Source: Albula goreensis (Eukaryota; Chordata; Actinopteri; Albuliformes; Albulidae). From it: DNA of 64,000 nt. Each line of letters starts with the position of its first letter. Position 1 is the stretch's first letter. The DNA lies in the NCBI GenBank assembly GCA_022829145.1, contig CM040755.1, positions 16,136,063 through 16,200,062 on the forward strand, written 5' to 3'. The notes beneath the pieces are model-generated. The model did no database searches. It was not told where the DNA came from and saw only the letters and a list, made by a program, of their open reading frames with translations. A program made the translations under genes and the position numbers. This document shows positions 40,629 to 52,839 of this stretch, in pieces.

Positions 40629-40703
40629 ACACATAGAGAACTGGACAGGCCTGCATGTTCTGAGAGAAATGCACATGGACCTGTATACTGGACTGGAGAA
40701 ACT
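40629..40703 (+). CDS. ntrk3: ntrk3 (TrkC) second coding exon: first leucine-rich segment
   Basis: 75-bp exon between tgtctctcctttcag and gtaagtg, entered in phase 2 and left in phase 2. It encodes the end of codon 82 through residue 106 plus two bases of codon 107. The segment HIENW, then LHVL, then DLYTGLEKL, corresponds position by position to the TrkC segment containing HIENW and ELYTGLQKL. It forms the strand leading into LRR 1 of the extracellular domain. Seventy-five bp is the length I recall for this exon in Trk genes. One difference from human is ENWTG in place of ENWRS, which creates an N-glycosylation sequon at N86. The exon is too short to appear as an isolated open frame. Confidence 0.93.
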
Positions 40704-43132
40704 GTAAGTGCTGCCCATGACATTTGTACCATGGTGGGATGAAGTTCACTTACATTTATGAAGCAAGGGGCAAGACTAAATCAACTGAGCAAAATAGAGC
40801 AGCAACATTTGGATCATAAGATCTTGTTTTTACATCAGGCTACATCAACAAAAGTACATTTTAACTTAAAATAACTTTAACTTACACATTAATTATAATT
40901 CACAATAATTATGAATTCAGTGTGAATTATATAATTCAGTACCATTACTTTTTCAGAAAAATATATAAATTTGGACATCTTAAAAATAATGATCCCTAAT
41001 TAGTTAATAATAAGTGAATTCAATTCAACACACATGCTGACTCCAACTTGAGGTCTTCTAAAGTTACGATAAGTTCTACCTCATTTTGACTCACATGATC
41101 TTGACTAGCTCAACACTCTGCACATTTACTTCCATCCCCCCACCTCAACTCTGCTACAAACATCCTGTTCCCAGTGAGCTCTACAACAACAGTGCAAACC
41201 CAGCTCTGTATCTTTAAGCCCTCATCAGGGGACGCTGAGATTACTCATTCCAGCACTAAATTAGCATTTCGCTCATTAGCGGCTCACTCACCTGCCGGGT
41301 CTGCCTCTGCTATTCCTCCCCACACTTCAGAAACGTCGCTTGGCTGTGCCAGGGGCCACAGAGGTTCCACAACACGTGGCTGTGCAAGCCCTCAGCTCTA
41401 TGTTAATGCTCAAACGTGTGCAATCAGCGACATGTGGTTCACGTTTGCTCGACACATGTTCGGCTTAGCCTTCACAGAGTGATTCTGCCTTTCTGGATCG
41501 ATATGTACACAAGCTATTGCATGCCTCAGGAACAGGTGACCACCTTTTATGCTTGGTTCAAGATGAGAAATCGTTGGACAGAATCCAGCCCTCTCCCACA
41601 TTAAAAACCTCTTCTTAGCATAAATGGATCTTTCCTTTGCATCAAGTCTGGTTGAATATGCCACTGCAATCATTCATAAATATTACTGAAATGAAAATAT
41701 CTGAAATGAAAAGTGTGCAGTCTAAATTGATTCCAGCTGTTTTAGAAGGGAGAATGTGACTCTTGTTAATATTCTCATCTTGTGGATGTTCTCAGAAAAG
41801 GGAGGAGGAGATGGATATTAGATTTCAACACTCTCACAGACCTGGACATTGCTGCTGGCTGGTGGGGCTGTCATCTGATCTCTTGATCAGTGTGGTCAAA
41901 TTCAGTTAAAGCCTCAAAAGTACAAGAGTAACCCTGTACCATTGCCACAGTCACGCTGCTGTGAGTCATAATTTGTGCCAAATGTGATCATTTGACACTC
42001 TAATACAGCTATTATATTACAAAAGTAGTGAAAGCACTACCTGTGGATACATGCAAATGCATCTATAAAATATTAGTTTCCAAGGACACACTCCTAAATG
42101 GAGAATGAAATGAATGTTTTTGGTAACGCCTCAATAAAGCTATGCACATTAATGCTAAAATATCTGGATATAACTCTGTCATATGCATGACATAACAACT
42201 ATCAGTCTGTCAGACCAGCATTTTACAGATAATGAAAAATGTCATAATACTTTCTCAATGTATGCAGTGACAGGTTGCAATTCCATAATCTTACATTTTT
42301 AGTGAAATTCACTGCGTTGTGATGTGTCATAAACTGTGATATGCTGTCATGATGGGTTATGACAGGTGTTACATTATGGTTATAACATTAAAGTACAGAT
42401 GTACTTCCAACATGGGAAGGTACTTATTTTTTTCTCTCTACGTTTTTGTTTGGTAAGGCCCTGTTACACTAAAACCTCAGAACTTACTGATATGAAAGCA
42501 CTGGTCAATCAAGTGTTGCCATTAATGTCATCTCAATTCCAAGCTCGGATCCAAAAAGGCAAGCATTAACCTTCAATGATGAATTATTTCATACTTTATA
42601 TTGATAAAAATGTAAAAAATCTTTATAGACAATTCTCACTTACAATGGGAACAGCATAGCTTTTTGGGAAATGCTAAATTAGTTGTTAACCTATTCAAAC
42701 TGGTAGTTGCATATGTCTGTTTTATGGCTATCTTGCTAGATGGCAAAATAGCTGACACAATAACAAGAAAAAGAAAATCAGCCTAGCTTGCTATAAGGAT
42801 GGATCACATATATCTACCTTCTGGCTATCTTTATTATCACAATGCGAAATATGAGCATTGAGCAAATGAATCATACTCTCCATTGAAAGTAATCATAATG
42901 CTCTTTGGTCAACTGTTGCTGCCCTTTTTAAGATTCTCTATGGCACTTTTCTTGGTTAATTAGCTATAGATATATATGAGAGAACCTGAAAGCTATTAAC
43001 CAAGAAAAGTGCTACAGAGAATCTTAAAATATACATGAAATATATTTTATAAAAGTGCTATAGAGAATCTTAAAATATACATTAAACATGCATATGTAAT
43101 TTCCTTTTGATGTGTGTGTTTGTCTCTTTCAG
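40704..43132 (+). other. ntrk3: ntrk3 intron 2 (2.4 kb, phase 2)
   Basis: Donor gtaagtg and acceptor tttgtctctttcag. The interior is AT-rich. A 102-codon + strand frame at 41174-41482 and antisense frames there match nothing known. The only clear structure is the hairpin and direct repeat at 42926-43082, close to the acceptor. Confidence 0.9.
42926..43082 (+). repeat. Long hairpin plus direct repeat immediately upstream of exon 3
   Basis: The left arm (42926-42965) and right arm (42991-43029) are complementary over about 39 bp. The stem has one A-C mismatch, one G-U wobble and a one-base bulge, closing on a loop of about 25 nt. Landmarks are aagattctctatggcac versus gtgctacagagaatctt, and ttcttggttaat versus attaaccaagaa. 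The outer part of the right arm is then repeated directly at 43051-43082 (aaaagtgct, then agagaatcttaaaatatac). The hairpin ends about 100 bp and the repeat about 50 bp before the exon 3 acceptor. It could be a small MITE-type element, a recent local inverted duplication, or an miRNA-like precursor. No known miRNA was recognised. Confidence 0.85.
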
Positions 43133-43204
43133 GACCATTATGAACTGCAACTTGCAAGAGATTCACAATAATGCATTTAAAAACAACCCACACCTACGCT
43201 ACAT
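43133..43204 (+). CDS. ntrk3: ntrk3 (TrkC) third coding exon: leucine-rich repeat
   Basis: 72-bp exon, one LRR unit long, phase 2 at both ends. It follows tttgtctctttcag and precedes gtaagtac. It encodes the last base of codon 107 (Leu) through residue 130 plus two bases of codon 131. The pattern LTI..C.L..I...AF..NPHLRY matches the TrkC LRR LTI..S.L..I...AF..NPHLRY. Residue 112 is Cys where I recall Ser in mammalian TrkC. The next exon should start with one base finishing Ile or Met and then an NLSSN-like motif. I did not find it up to 64000, so it probably lies beyond the window. Confidence 0.93.
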
Positions 43205-44889
43205 GTAAGTACATGAAGTAGTACCCCTCTCCTGATCTCCCTACCACCCCATTTTAGCCATGTTGTGGGAGGAAAGTCATGTGATATCACGATGGGCTGA
43301 CTTACAGCAGCGTTCAGCCTAAGCTATGAGTGAATGTGAGTGATAACATCATCTGGACTAGACAGAGTCATTATCACTTAACAGTCACTTACACATTTAC
43401 TTGCAAGGGAAATTTATGGAGGTTTATGAAATATATGCAAAATAATTTGTTTTCCCTCATGTGAGAATATACACTGTTGATAATAAGAAGCTCATGTTTA
43501 TTAAGGTGCTAAATTGACAAGCTTTAATGAACATCCAGTCATATCATTGTATATTTTAGTGTTGAACACCATCTTGCTTGGGTTAATGGGGCCTCTGACA
43601 AAGGAAAGGACTGCAATGCCCAGACTGGTTTGACTTCCAGTCTGCTGATGGTACTAATCTCACTGCAAACTTGCTGATTCCCACTATCTCACTGCAGTTT
43701 GAACACTCCCGCATAGCAGCGTAGGAAATCTGGAGTGATGTGCAAATTGCCTACAATAATTTATTGAAGCTCTCTGCCTTTGCCTTTCCCTCTACTGATT
43801 ATGTACCTGGACTTGTCATATGGAAAGTATCATGTACTCTTTGTAATGACTTTGTAATGCTAATTAGGCAGGGAAGGAATGGAGAGAAGGCCATGCAGTA
43901 GAGGCAATGGAAGACAGAGAAAGAGAGAGTGAGAGGACAGAGAAAAACTTCATCACCATGACAATGGCTGACATGCTGCAAGCTGTCAGCCTCCTCATTC
44001 CCAGTTCTCCTGGAGTAAACAGTGAAAGAGGATGAATTGCAGGTTGTTACTTGACAGCACCCATACGTAGTATTCGCCATCCATCACAGACTGAAATAGT
44101 ACTGTCTCTTTCATCACCTTTATTACTACTGTTAGTGCCGTGTGTGGCATGCCCAGCTCCCACAAGGCATGAGTGGTGGCGGTCTCTATTACCAACGAGC
44201 GGAGGAGCTGAACTGGAGTACCTCATCAACATTTAATGAATGGCGAAAAAAGTCATTAAAGGCCCACTCTCACTTGAGTCACAAATGGAGCAGATGGACA
44301 TGCTAATTGTGGGCTTGTTAAAAATGCTGATTGGTGTTGAGTGACAGAGGCAATGGAGACATTATATCTGCATTTTGGCTGTGGGTGGGAAAATGGTGCA
44401 GGAAATCGGGGGTGATGGCAGTGAGTGAGACTGCAACAACGTAATGGAACCCTGCTCTAAAGCTGCACAGATTTCCAAACTCTGTAAGATGGCACAAATG
44501 CCTTAGCTTTCCTTGTTTCTCAGTATCTACCGGGGTGGTGTCTTTCATACTGAAAAGCACTCCCAGGGAGCTGTGAAGCAGCCGTCCATGATGGGCTCTC
44601 GTGGGCCTGCCCGGAAACAATATACGAATGGGAGCATTCCCATGGTGCTGTGTTGTTCACTTCCAGTCTGAAAAGCCCTGTCAAACATTAGCATGGTGGA
44701 CTGAGATTTCTGTGGAGCAAGAATAGTTTCTAGAACAACACAGATTCTGGTGGTGGACATATTCTTGACTTGGCACATTAAAAGACGCAACAAGTGCTTG
44801 CGTTTGGCAGAAAATGCAAGCTAAACCACACATGCTAATGACTTTTCGATCATCTGACATTTAGCCAAGTAAACCTGAAACTTATGTAA

Positions 44890-45060
44890 ATGTATTCCTG
44901 TGTCTCATTACCAGATGTTAATTGACAGCAGCTGTATCCACCACATTCCCACGGTGTTCTGGTCTATGTTACTTAAAGGGTGTTAATTGCAGCAATCAAT
45001 TGCATGGGAGCATGAATGTTCTTGGTATTAATTAGCCCCAGACAAACACATTGCTAAACC
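44890..45060. promoter_or_regulatory. Candidate conserved non-coding element
   Basis: Unique stretch with repeated gttaattg and ttaattag-type cores (tgttaattgaca, tgttaattgcagcaatcaattg, gtattaattagcccc) and an E-box cagctg. Conservation is untested. Confidence 0.22.
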
Positions 45061-47445
45061 TTTGAACCACTAGGTCCAGAATTTAATACAATTTAAGTAA
45101 AATATATATGTTCTAGATGTAATTATGTAAAACATATATCCATCCAGACTGTAAGTTCTATGCAACTCCTTGAAGGCACACAACAGTACCATATTCATCC
45201 ACAATAATTACCATCTAACTGAGCTATCAATAGCATAGTCTCATCACTTATAATTTATTTAAAATGGTATCTTCTCCTGTAATTTAAAAAAATCTAGGTT
45301 TGCTAATGGACCAGAGAGGTGGAGTATTTTCCACTTAGGTCACACACTTCACATAGTATATACTGTACATGCCTCATATATAGGAATTATGAGATAAAGG
45401 ATGAGAGAAGGGGAAACAGTGAGAAAGTATCATACAGTAATCACTCAACAAACAATGAAGTTTCAGTTTAACTGCCTTAGAATGTTATTAAACATTCTTG
45501 TCACATAAGTTGTGTTTCTTTTTCTAACATTAACAGGTTTGGAGGAGATTATCTTGGTGCAGAGAAGTTTTACATTCTGAGAGAATACATGAAATCTACC
45601 CAGGGTAAATTCACTTCATTTGAGTGGAAAAGCCTTTGCTCTGCATCCCTGGTGCCTCTTCTGTTTAGTGCGTTCTTACAGAGGACTTTTTGATTATTTT
45701 GAGTGATGAGAAAGCACACACGTGGAGAGATTTTTTCAGAGATGCTGTGCTGTGCAGGGAATTTGAGAATGGTCCTAGGATCACCTTTTAATACACACAA
45801 ACACCACTCCCACCTTCCTTGTCCTTCTGGACGTTCTGTAGAAGAAATTAGTACTGAATTTCAGCTTCATCCACATTCTTTGCGATGAAAGGTTTCAAAC
45901 TACTGCACAGCTGATGATAAATTAATATATATTTATTGAATATATTAATATATTAGATAAATTAATATATGTTTACAAAAATATCCGTGTTCATTAAAAT
46001 ATCAATGGGTAAAGCAGTGCAACACTGAAACTGTTGTTATTGCAAATCATTGACGGTGTATTTTTCTTGGATCCAAGAGTAATATCACAACTGTAAATGA
46101 ATCATTACACATATAATTGCATGTCACTGGCAAAAAAGCTAATATATACAGTATATATATTTTTTCCTTTGCTTTACCTAGCAAAAGAAAATGTTATAAT
46201 ATACTAATTGCCATAAATCTTCATAAATTGTTTATTGAAGATCAAGTGTCCTGATAAACAACTTCCACACACAATTACAATCTGTTAGGGTAGAACACAT
46301 AAAAAAACATGTAGTTTGTACACATTTTTGGGTTAAGTGGAAAGTGCTATTTTAATGAGTGGTGCAGAGATCAAAAGAATTTCACTGACATAGTAGAAGC
46401 AGGCAATAGCCTTTCTTAAAATAAACTGCACTGGTTGGCAACAGCTCTCTAATTAACCTGTCCACCTGTGGTGATGTTTTAAAGCCATTTTAAGCCATCA
46501 AATTCAAAACTGTTTGCATTTTGCTTAGTATTCATCAAAAAAGAAAATAAAATACACAGTTCATTGATTTTTTCAGTTATTGGTTGAGAATAAATGTATA
46601 CTTACATTAGAAATCTAAACAAATGTTGAATAATTTTTGTAATGAATTCAAATTGTGTAAAAGATCTTGGTTAGATCTTATTTTTGCACTTTACATAAAC
46701 CAATTTAAGCATGCACCCACAATATGATATTGACATTGCTGATAGACTTGGATAAATGTTGTTTCCAATGAGACTAAGTTTGGAGTGTTTATGTAGAGAT
46801 AATTTAGTCCACATGTAAAATGGCCATAATCAAGTTATGTGCTATCAATGTTAAATCCCCTGTTACTCCCATCTTAGTCTGTTAATTGTAATTAACAGGA
46901 AAAATATGACTGACGCATCATTTAATTGTGACCCCCTGTCCTCTGATCATTGTATAGCAAAGTGTATATTAAAGTCCACATTCCTTTTGAGCAAATGTTT
47001 TGGACTTGGTAACAAGAATGCTTCAGTTTACTTTTCATACATGCTTTCCTCTTCTCACACAGAGGATAATTTTTTAGTAGTTCTTGATAAAAAGAAGAGA
47101 GAGCAATAGGAACCCCCTTGCTTGTTGCTTGTTGTACAACACATTGTTTTTGATATGTTGGATCCAGCAAAGCTTTAAAGCACTGGCTGTCTTGTGGGGT
47201 GATGAAAGGTTACTGTCTGCATTGCTAGAGGATCCATCTCTGTATTCAGCATATGAGAAGAGTCCCCATAAATCTTGAGCAGTCGCTGTCACAAGGGAGC
47301 TGTAAAGGTCATTCCCTCAAGGAGTGGACTAAAATTCATTCTCATTAAATTTTCCCAACCTGTGTGATGGCCTCTTCACTCCAAAATGTCACTTTTACGC
47401 TGATTTCTAGCAAGCGTTACTTCTTTCAGTTTCTTTCAGGGCCAG

Positions 47446-47448
<3 letters not shown>

Positions 47449-47498
<50 letters not shown>
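47449..47498. repeat. (TC)n microsatellite
   Basis: About 48 bp of pure CT. A 73-codon frame with a Ser-Leu repeat across it is an artefact of the tract. Confidence 0.98.
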
Positions 47499-47501
<3 letters not shown>

Positions 47502-48800
47502 GCTTCAACCTCTTTGAGCATCTGTGTGACCTGTGTGACCCCCTCCCCCCATGCACTGCTTCCCTCAGAGGGGAAGAAGAACTGAGGTCTTCAGCAGTGT
47601 TTCCCTATCCTGACCTGTGGACCACAACGTTCATGCTGCCATACTTCCCAACACTGAAAAGCCCAAAGATAAAAAAAACATCAATTCAGTGATATATTAG
47701 TTTTTCATGGGAAGAAACACTCTCAGGTAAAGGTAAATGAGAAGACACTGAATTTATACAACACCTCCAAAAGAACATATTTTTTACAGGCCAATGTACA
47801 CCAGCTCCTTTTATACTTCCTATATCAGAATTTAGTGTGGAATTTTATTCATTGAAGCTTATTATATAAAAGATTGCTTTTATTTACAGTCATTTTTCAT
47901 GCTAAAGTAATGTAGGATCAATAAGCCTAATACAAAAAGCACTACAGTTGGAAAGTAAATAATGACACAGCATGTAGCTGGTGTATTACAAAAATAATGC
48001 AATCAGAGTATAGTGAACAATACCCATTTTCTTATTTCCCATGATTCAATTGAAAATATCCTGGTGTATATCTAGTGATATAAATAACATCCTTAAAATA
48101 ATATCTTCCTTTTGAATTTGTTGTTTTGAATGTGCTGCTGCCTTTGTGACAGAGGACAGTAAATAGGGCACATTTATATCACAATCTCTCAACCTGCCCA
48201 AAGCATGGGTAGGAGTCAGTACCCAGGGCAGAAAGAGAGAGAGAACTGGAAAAATGCATTTGTTTCCAGATTTGATTTGTGTTTTTAATACAAATCAATG
48301 GAAGATGTTTAAATTTGCATTATTTCTTTCATTTGATTCTCACATTGAGTGGCCTCCAACAAAAAGTCAGTTTACTGGGAAAAGAACAACACATAAATCC
48401 TTAAATAATTGCAGGTACCTGTCCTATAGTTTGAAAGCAGTGGGATCTAAGATTGCAGTCTTGGGTCGATATACAAAAGCACTTAATATTTGTGAAACTG
48501 TTTTTCTGGTGAAAATGATTAGAAAGCATGTGACTGTTTGAAGTAGTTTGCTCCAGTCATAAATAATGTCAGTGGAATTACATGGGCAGGAATGTTAACA
48601 TTTTCTAAAAGCTTTGATAAATCTGGCCCTCTGTGTGGTGATGGTGTGGAAAGCAACATTTTGTGTTTGCTGACTTGTGAATTGGGTACAAGGACAGTAG
48701 GACTCATTTTGTCCCAATGGAGATATTTTTTTTTGTTGTTGTAATATATCACAGGTAGTCATGCGTGGTTTCCTTTGATACCCCGTTAGAGGGAGTTCTG

Positions 48801-48801
<1 letters not shown>

Positions 48802-48867
<66 letters not shown>
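48802..48867. repeat. (TC)n microsatellite
   Basis: About 65 bp of pure CT, the second polypyrimidine tract within 1.4 kb. It may adopt triplex (H-DNA) structure. Confidence 0.98.
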
Positions 48868-48869
<2 letters not shown>

Positions 48870-50999
48870 TGTATTCTCTTTCCCATTTGGTTTAACAAGG
48901 CTTTCAACATTTCTGCAAAACTCATGTAAAGGCATTCTGTATGTACACAAGCGTGGTCTTCAAATACTCAGTGTTATGGACTAATAGACACACATCTGTT
49001 GCATTCTGTAACATGATTATTGTGCCATTCTGAGTTTATTATTTGAAGGTTGAGAAGATAACTGAACAATGAAGGGCAAGTTGTCTGTCTTACTCAGTGT
49101 AAAACCTAAAAGAGCCAGTATTTATATGAAATTTCCACTGTGCCACTGCAGAGGTATTTCCGCAAAGGTCTTCACTTTCCTCAGGATCCCCATGTAATAA
49201 TGTATACTTGTTTTAGGTGACATGTACACAGTTAAAAGGAAAATCACCCTATACAGAAAATGCACCCAGGCAAGCTTTCAGTTATAAGAATATCGGTTTC
49301 TACATATATCACACAATTCAAGCTGAGGACAGAGAGCCAGTAATGTGATCTTGTGAACTATGACCTTGTGTTTGTCTATGACCAGGATGAGTGAAAAATT
49401 CATGAGCTGGTTTTGATGCCATCTGTTGAAAAAGAGGAATCCTCTCATTTGAAATGGCCATTTAACAAGGCCACCCTATGAAGGGTTATCTTTTAAGGGT
49501 AGGAAAGGGGTACACTCTAATTAGTATTTCAGTTACAACAACATCATAGTCTCCAATGTCCAAAAGCAGATCAGGTTTTAGTTAGTAGTGATAATTGTGG
49601 CTGTAGTAAGACATTAAATGTTATTACTTTTGGCTGAACTGAAATAAAGTCTTTGGTCAGGACGTTTATGTTTTATTTGTTGACACTGATGTGACTTGAT
49701 GTATGAGGCAGAAGGAAACGCACTGTGAAGATGGTGCATATGTATCAGTATGTCTGGGCAGACTGATGATTGCGCTCATAGCAGGAATGAACCCTTCCCA
49801 GAACACCCCCTATTGTTGCTTTGTGCCCTACAATAAATAAACAAATAGGCTTAACAAATCAGGGAATGCAAAGCTCCATGGGGAAGGAGAAGATCCAAAC
49901 TGGGTAGTATGCTCATTGTGGTAGAAACATAGCAGTGAGATTTTTTCAGTTAATTATAAATGTATGTGTGGAATTTTTGCAGAACAAAAAGGAGGGGGGA
50001 CGACTAATTTCTTCAAATTACTGTGACTGGGTATATATAAGTGCAAATTACTGTACACCTTGAACAGTTCCCTGACTTCTTTGTGTAAATATGTTAGTGT
50101 ATCATTTTGGTGGTACAGTACAATGACCCTTTTTTCATTTTATGCAATAATGAAGTGGAAGTGAGTTAGAATAAAAGTATTTTGCAACACAAAATAAACA
50201 GCCAGCTGTTTATGAAATGTCTAAAATGTTTAAAATTAGTTGTTAATGGTTTTACCACTCACATATTTGTGTATGAGGCTTTTTGTTAAGAACACCATGA
50301 AAACCGAGGATGGAGAAACACAGCCAGGTTTCAGAGACACAGTCCTTATGAGCCTTGTGAAGACTAAGGGGAAATGCATGCTTTACAAAGTGACTTTTTT
50401 GTTAACTCTGTCAGAGGCGAAAGCAAGTAATGCTATTCCCTGAAATGGCTTGGTTTGATTGAAACAGCACTCAAGCTGCTGATGATCTTACATTCTGGTC
50501 TCAGTGGGGACTTCTCTGTATGACTGAGTAAAAGGGGTGGGGGGCACTGGGGGACATATATAGTGAATTGGAGCAGGCCCCTTGTGTGCAGTGATCCTTC
50601 TCATCCAGAACACTAACAAAATGAATTTAATTCCCCATGTGCAGACTTTTTCTAAGAACTGTAATCTTTGATGACTACCTTTTGGAGCATCTTCCTCTCA
50701 AAGTACATCATAGAGAAGGGCTGGCAGTCTCCATCGCATAATCTTCCCTTTTTTATTGTCCTGATAGAATACTCACTCATTAATTGCTTTGAATCAGGAT
50801 ATGAATCCCGGAAGCTTTGTTGCCCTGTAAGAAGGTTGTGTGAACCCACTCCACCAGTCGTTCTCAGATGACTCATAGTCATGTCAATTGGAAGATGCTG
50901 TGTTAGGGAAGACTAGAGTGGGAGGTGTCTGTAGACTTGAGCTTGCTCTCCTGCTGTGTTAAGGGGCTGTTAACATAGAACGATGGTTGTATATTTATG

Positions 51000-51300
51000 C
51001 ATACATGTGAATTTAAGTGTGTGCATGAATGCGTGTGCTCACTGATAGTTTTGTGTGTGCATACATGCAAGTATGTGTGTGTTTAGCTATGCAGTATTAA
51101 CGGTCACTTCTGTTAAATAAAAATGCTCTGTGTGTGCATGTGTATCTGCATATCTGCTCTCTACAAATATGCACTCATATATGTTGATTCATTTTTGACC
51201 ATGTTCTATGTGTGCATGTGTGTCTGTGTTTATGTGCTTGTGTATTCAACTATGCAACATTAACACTCAGAACAGTTTATCTGATTCATTTTTCACCCTC

Positions 51301-51374
<74 letters not shown>

Positions 51375-51385
51375 GTGATGTAACA
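51000..51385. repeat. TG-rich higher-order repeat ending in a (TG)n microsatellite
   Basis: Blocks of degenerate TG repeat alternate with two recurring unique motifs. One is (c)tatgca(g/a).attaac near 51087 and 51250, with a diverged form near 51379. The other is tgattcatttttgacc/tttttcacc at 51185 and 51282. The block ends in about 67 bp of pure TG (51305-51371). This looks like an old tandem duplication that included the microsatellite and its flank. Confidence 0.6.
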
Positions 51386-52738
51386 TTAACATTCAAGCAT
51401 GGTGATGAGTTTTTTTTATTCTGCGCTCTGTGTAGGAGTAGGACTCTCTGCAGAGCACCATCATGTTGGCAGTTGGTGCTACTATGTGGGAAAAGGTTGT
51501 TCAATCCCTTTGGCGATTTCGTACTTTCCTCCCACAGAACAGGTTGTTTCTGCCATAGTAATGCTTGCTCTGCTGGTGTCTGTTCTGAACCTGTGAGGGT
51601 GTGGGGAATAAGAGGGGGCTGGGCAATGAGGGACGCTTTGCGAAGATTCCCCTCTGACTCGCTCCAGCACCTCCCCCGCTGCGTGTGAAGCCGTCCACCC
51701 ACCAGCCATCTCACCGATTCCATTTTATCCAGAACAGAATGGATTGAAAACTGCGGAACAGGCCTTGCTCAGCTGCAGCTGCAGCTGCTTGCAATCAGTT
51801 ACACCACCATTGAGATGAACAGGAATAGTGGGTACAAGTAGAGCAACACACCAATCAGTGTCTTGTACTATATTCACATTGTCATCACCAACTTAGGATA
51901 TTTTCTGTAGTAAGTTCTACAAATTTTACATTCTTTTCTACAAATCTTTCACAGCTTTTTCCTTTTTTTCATCCAAAATTGGAATGCCTGATTGAATTCA
52001 CAATTCACAAGCTGTGCTCAGCTCTACAACCTCAGCTATCATTCCGGGAGACAGCAGACACACAGGCACTCTCGTCTGTTCTGTGCGATATGACCCTCTC
52101 CCGCTTTTCACACCACAGCCCACAAACCAAGCTAGCACAGATGTGTCAGAGAAAGACACTTCCCATGCAGCTTGTGCAGGTGGACTGCGGTTGCCCAGTT
52201 GACCAGTGAGGGTAGCTGGTAAAGAATGAGGCACAGACATCTCTGCCAAATAAACTGTTCGCTCCCCAGGCAATGCTATGGCTAATTATGTGCTGCCCTG
52301 AGGGGCTTTCCACCACAGTTGGCCCTGGCAAGGATTCAATACCAGACTATGGTGCCCATCCACACTCTGGAACATTGTCTCAACGGGATGGGATATCCCA
52401 CAGCCCTGGTCCTGCACACATTTTAGCACACTTTTTCTGGGAATAAGGGGGGATCAAAACTTTTTCTGGCCAAATTTCAACTTCAAGCAGCCTCATCAAG
52501 TGACTGTCTCCCACAGACAGAAGGATGAGACCATGCATTCACATAACTCAAAACTGCAGATCTGACAGGAATTACATACTGTATATGTTTTCTGAGGAAC
52601 ACAAAGTCAACATATGATCAATTCACAAAATGTTACACACACTCAGCCAGCCAGGAGAGACAGGTGCAGAGTGATGTGACTGAGCATTTAACCCATATTC
52701 TTCTGCAACATGGCTGAGCTCATTGCTATTGTGGCAAA

Positions 52739-52839
52739 TGTGGACCTCCAGCCATAGCCATAAATGGCACAAGTGGGACTCCCCCAGCCATGGGCTCACA
52801 GCTGCACCATGAACAGGTATTTTCACTCAGTGAGCTGCC
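52739..52839 (-). mobile_element. Degenerate tRNA-derived SINE fragment (copy 2)
   Basis: On the minus strand an A-box-like agctcactgagtg is followed, about 40 bp on, by a B-box remnant gggggagtcc, and then by a body shared with 33637-33712. The spacing and order fit a tRNA-derived SINE head. The family name is unknown. Confidence 0.4.

Noticed and set aside
41174..41482. 102-codon + strand frame in intron 2
   Set aside because: Ser/Thr-rich low-complexity translation with no family resemblance and no splice context.
45538..45605. Open segment between ttaacag and ggtaaat as a possible next ntrk3 exon
   Set aside because: The donor phase would be wrong and the translation (FGGDYLGAEKFYILREY) lacks the LRR pattern expected after NPHLRY.
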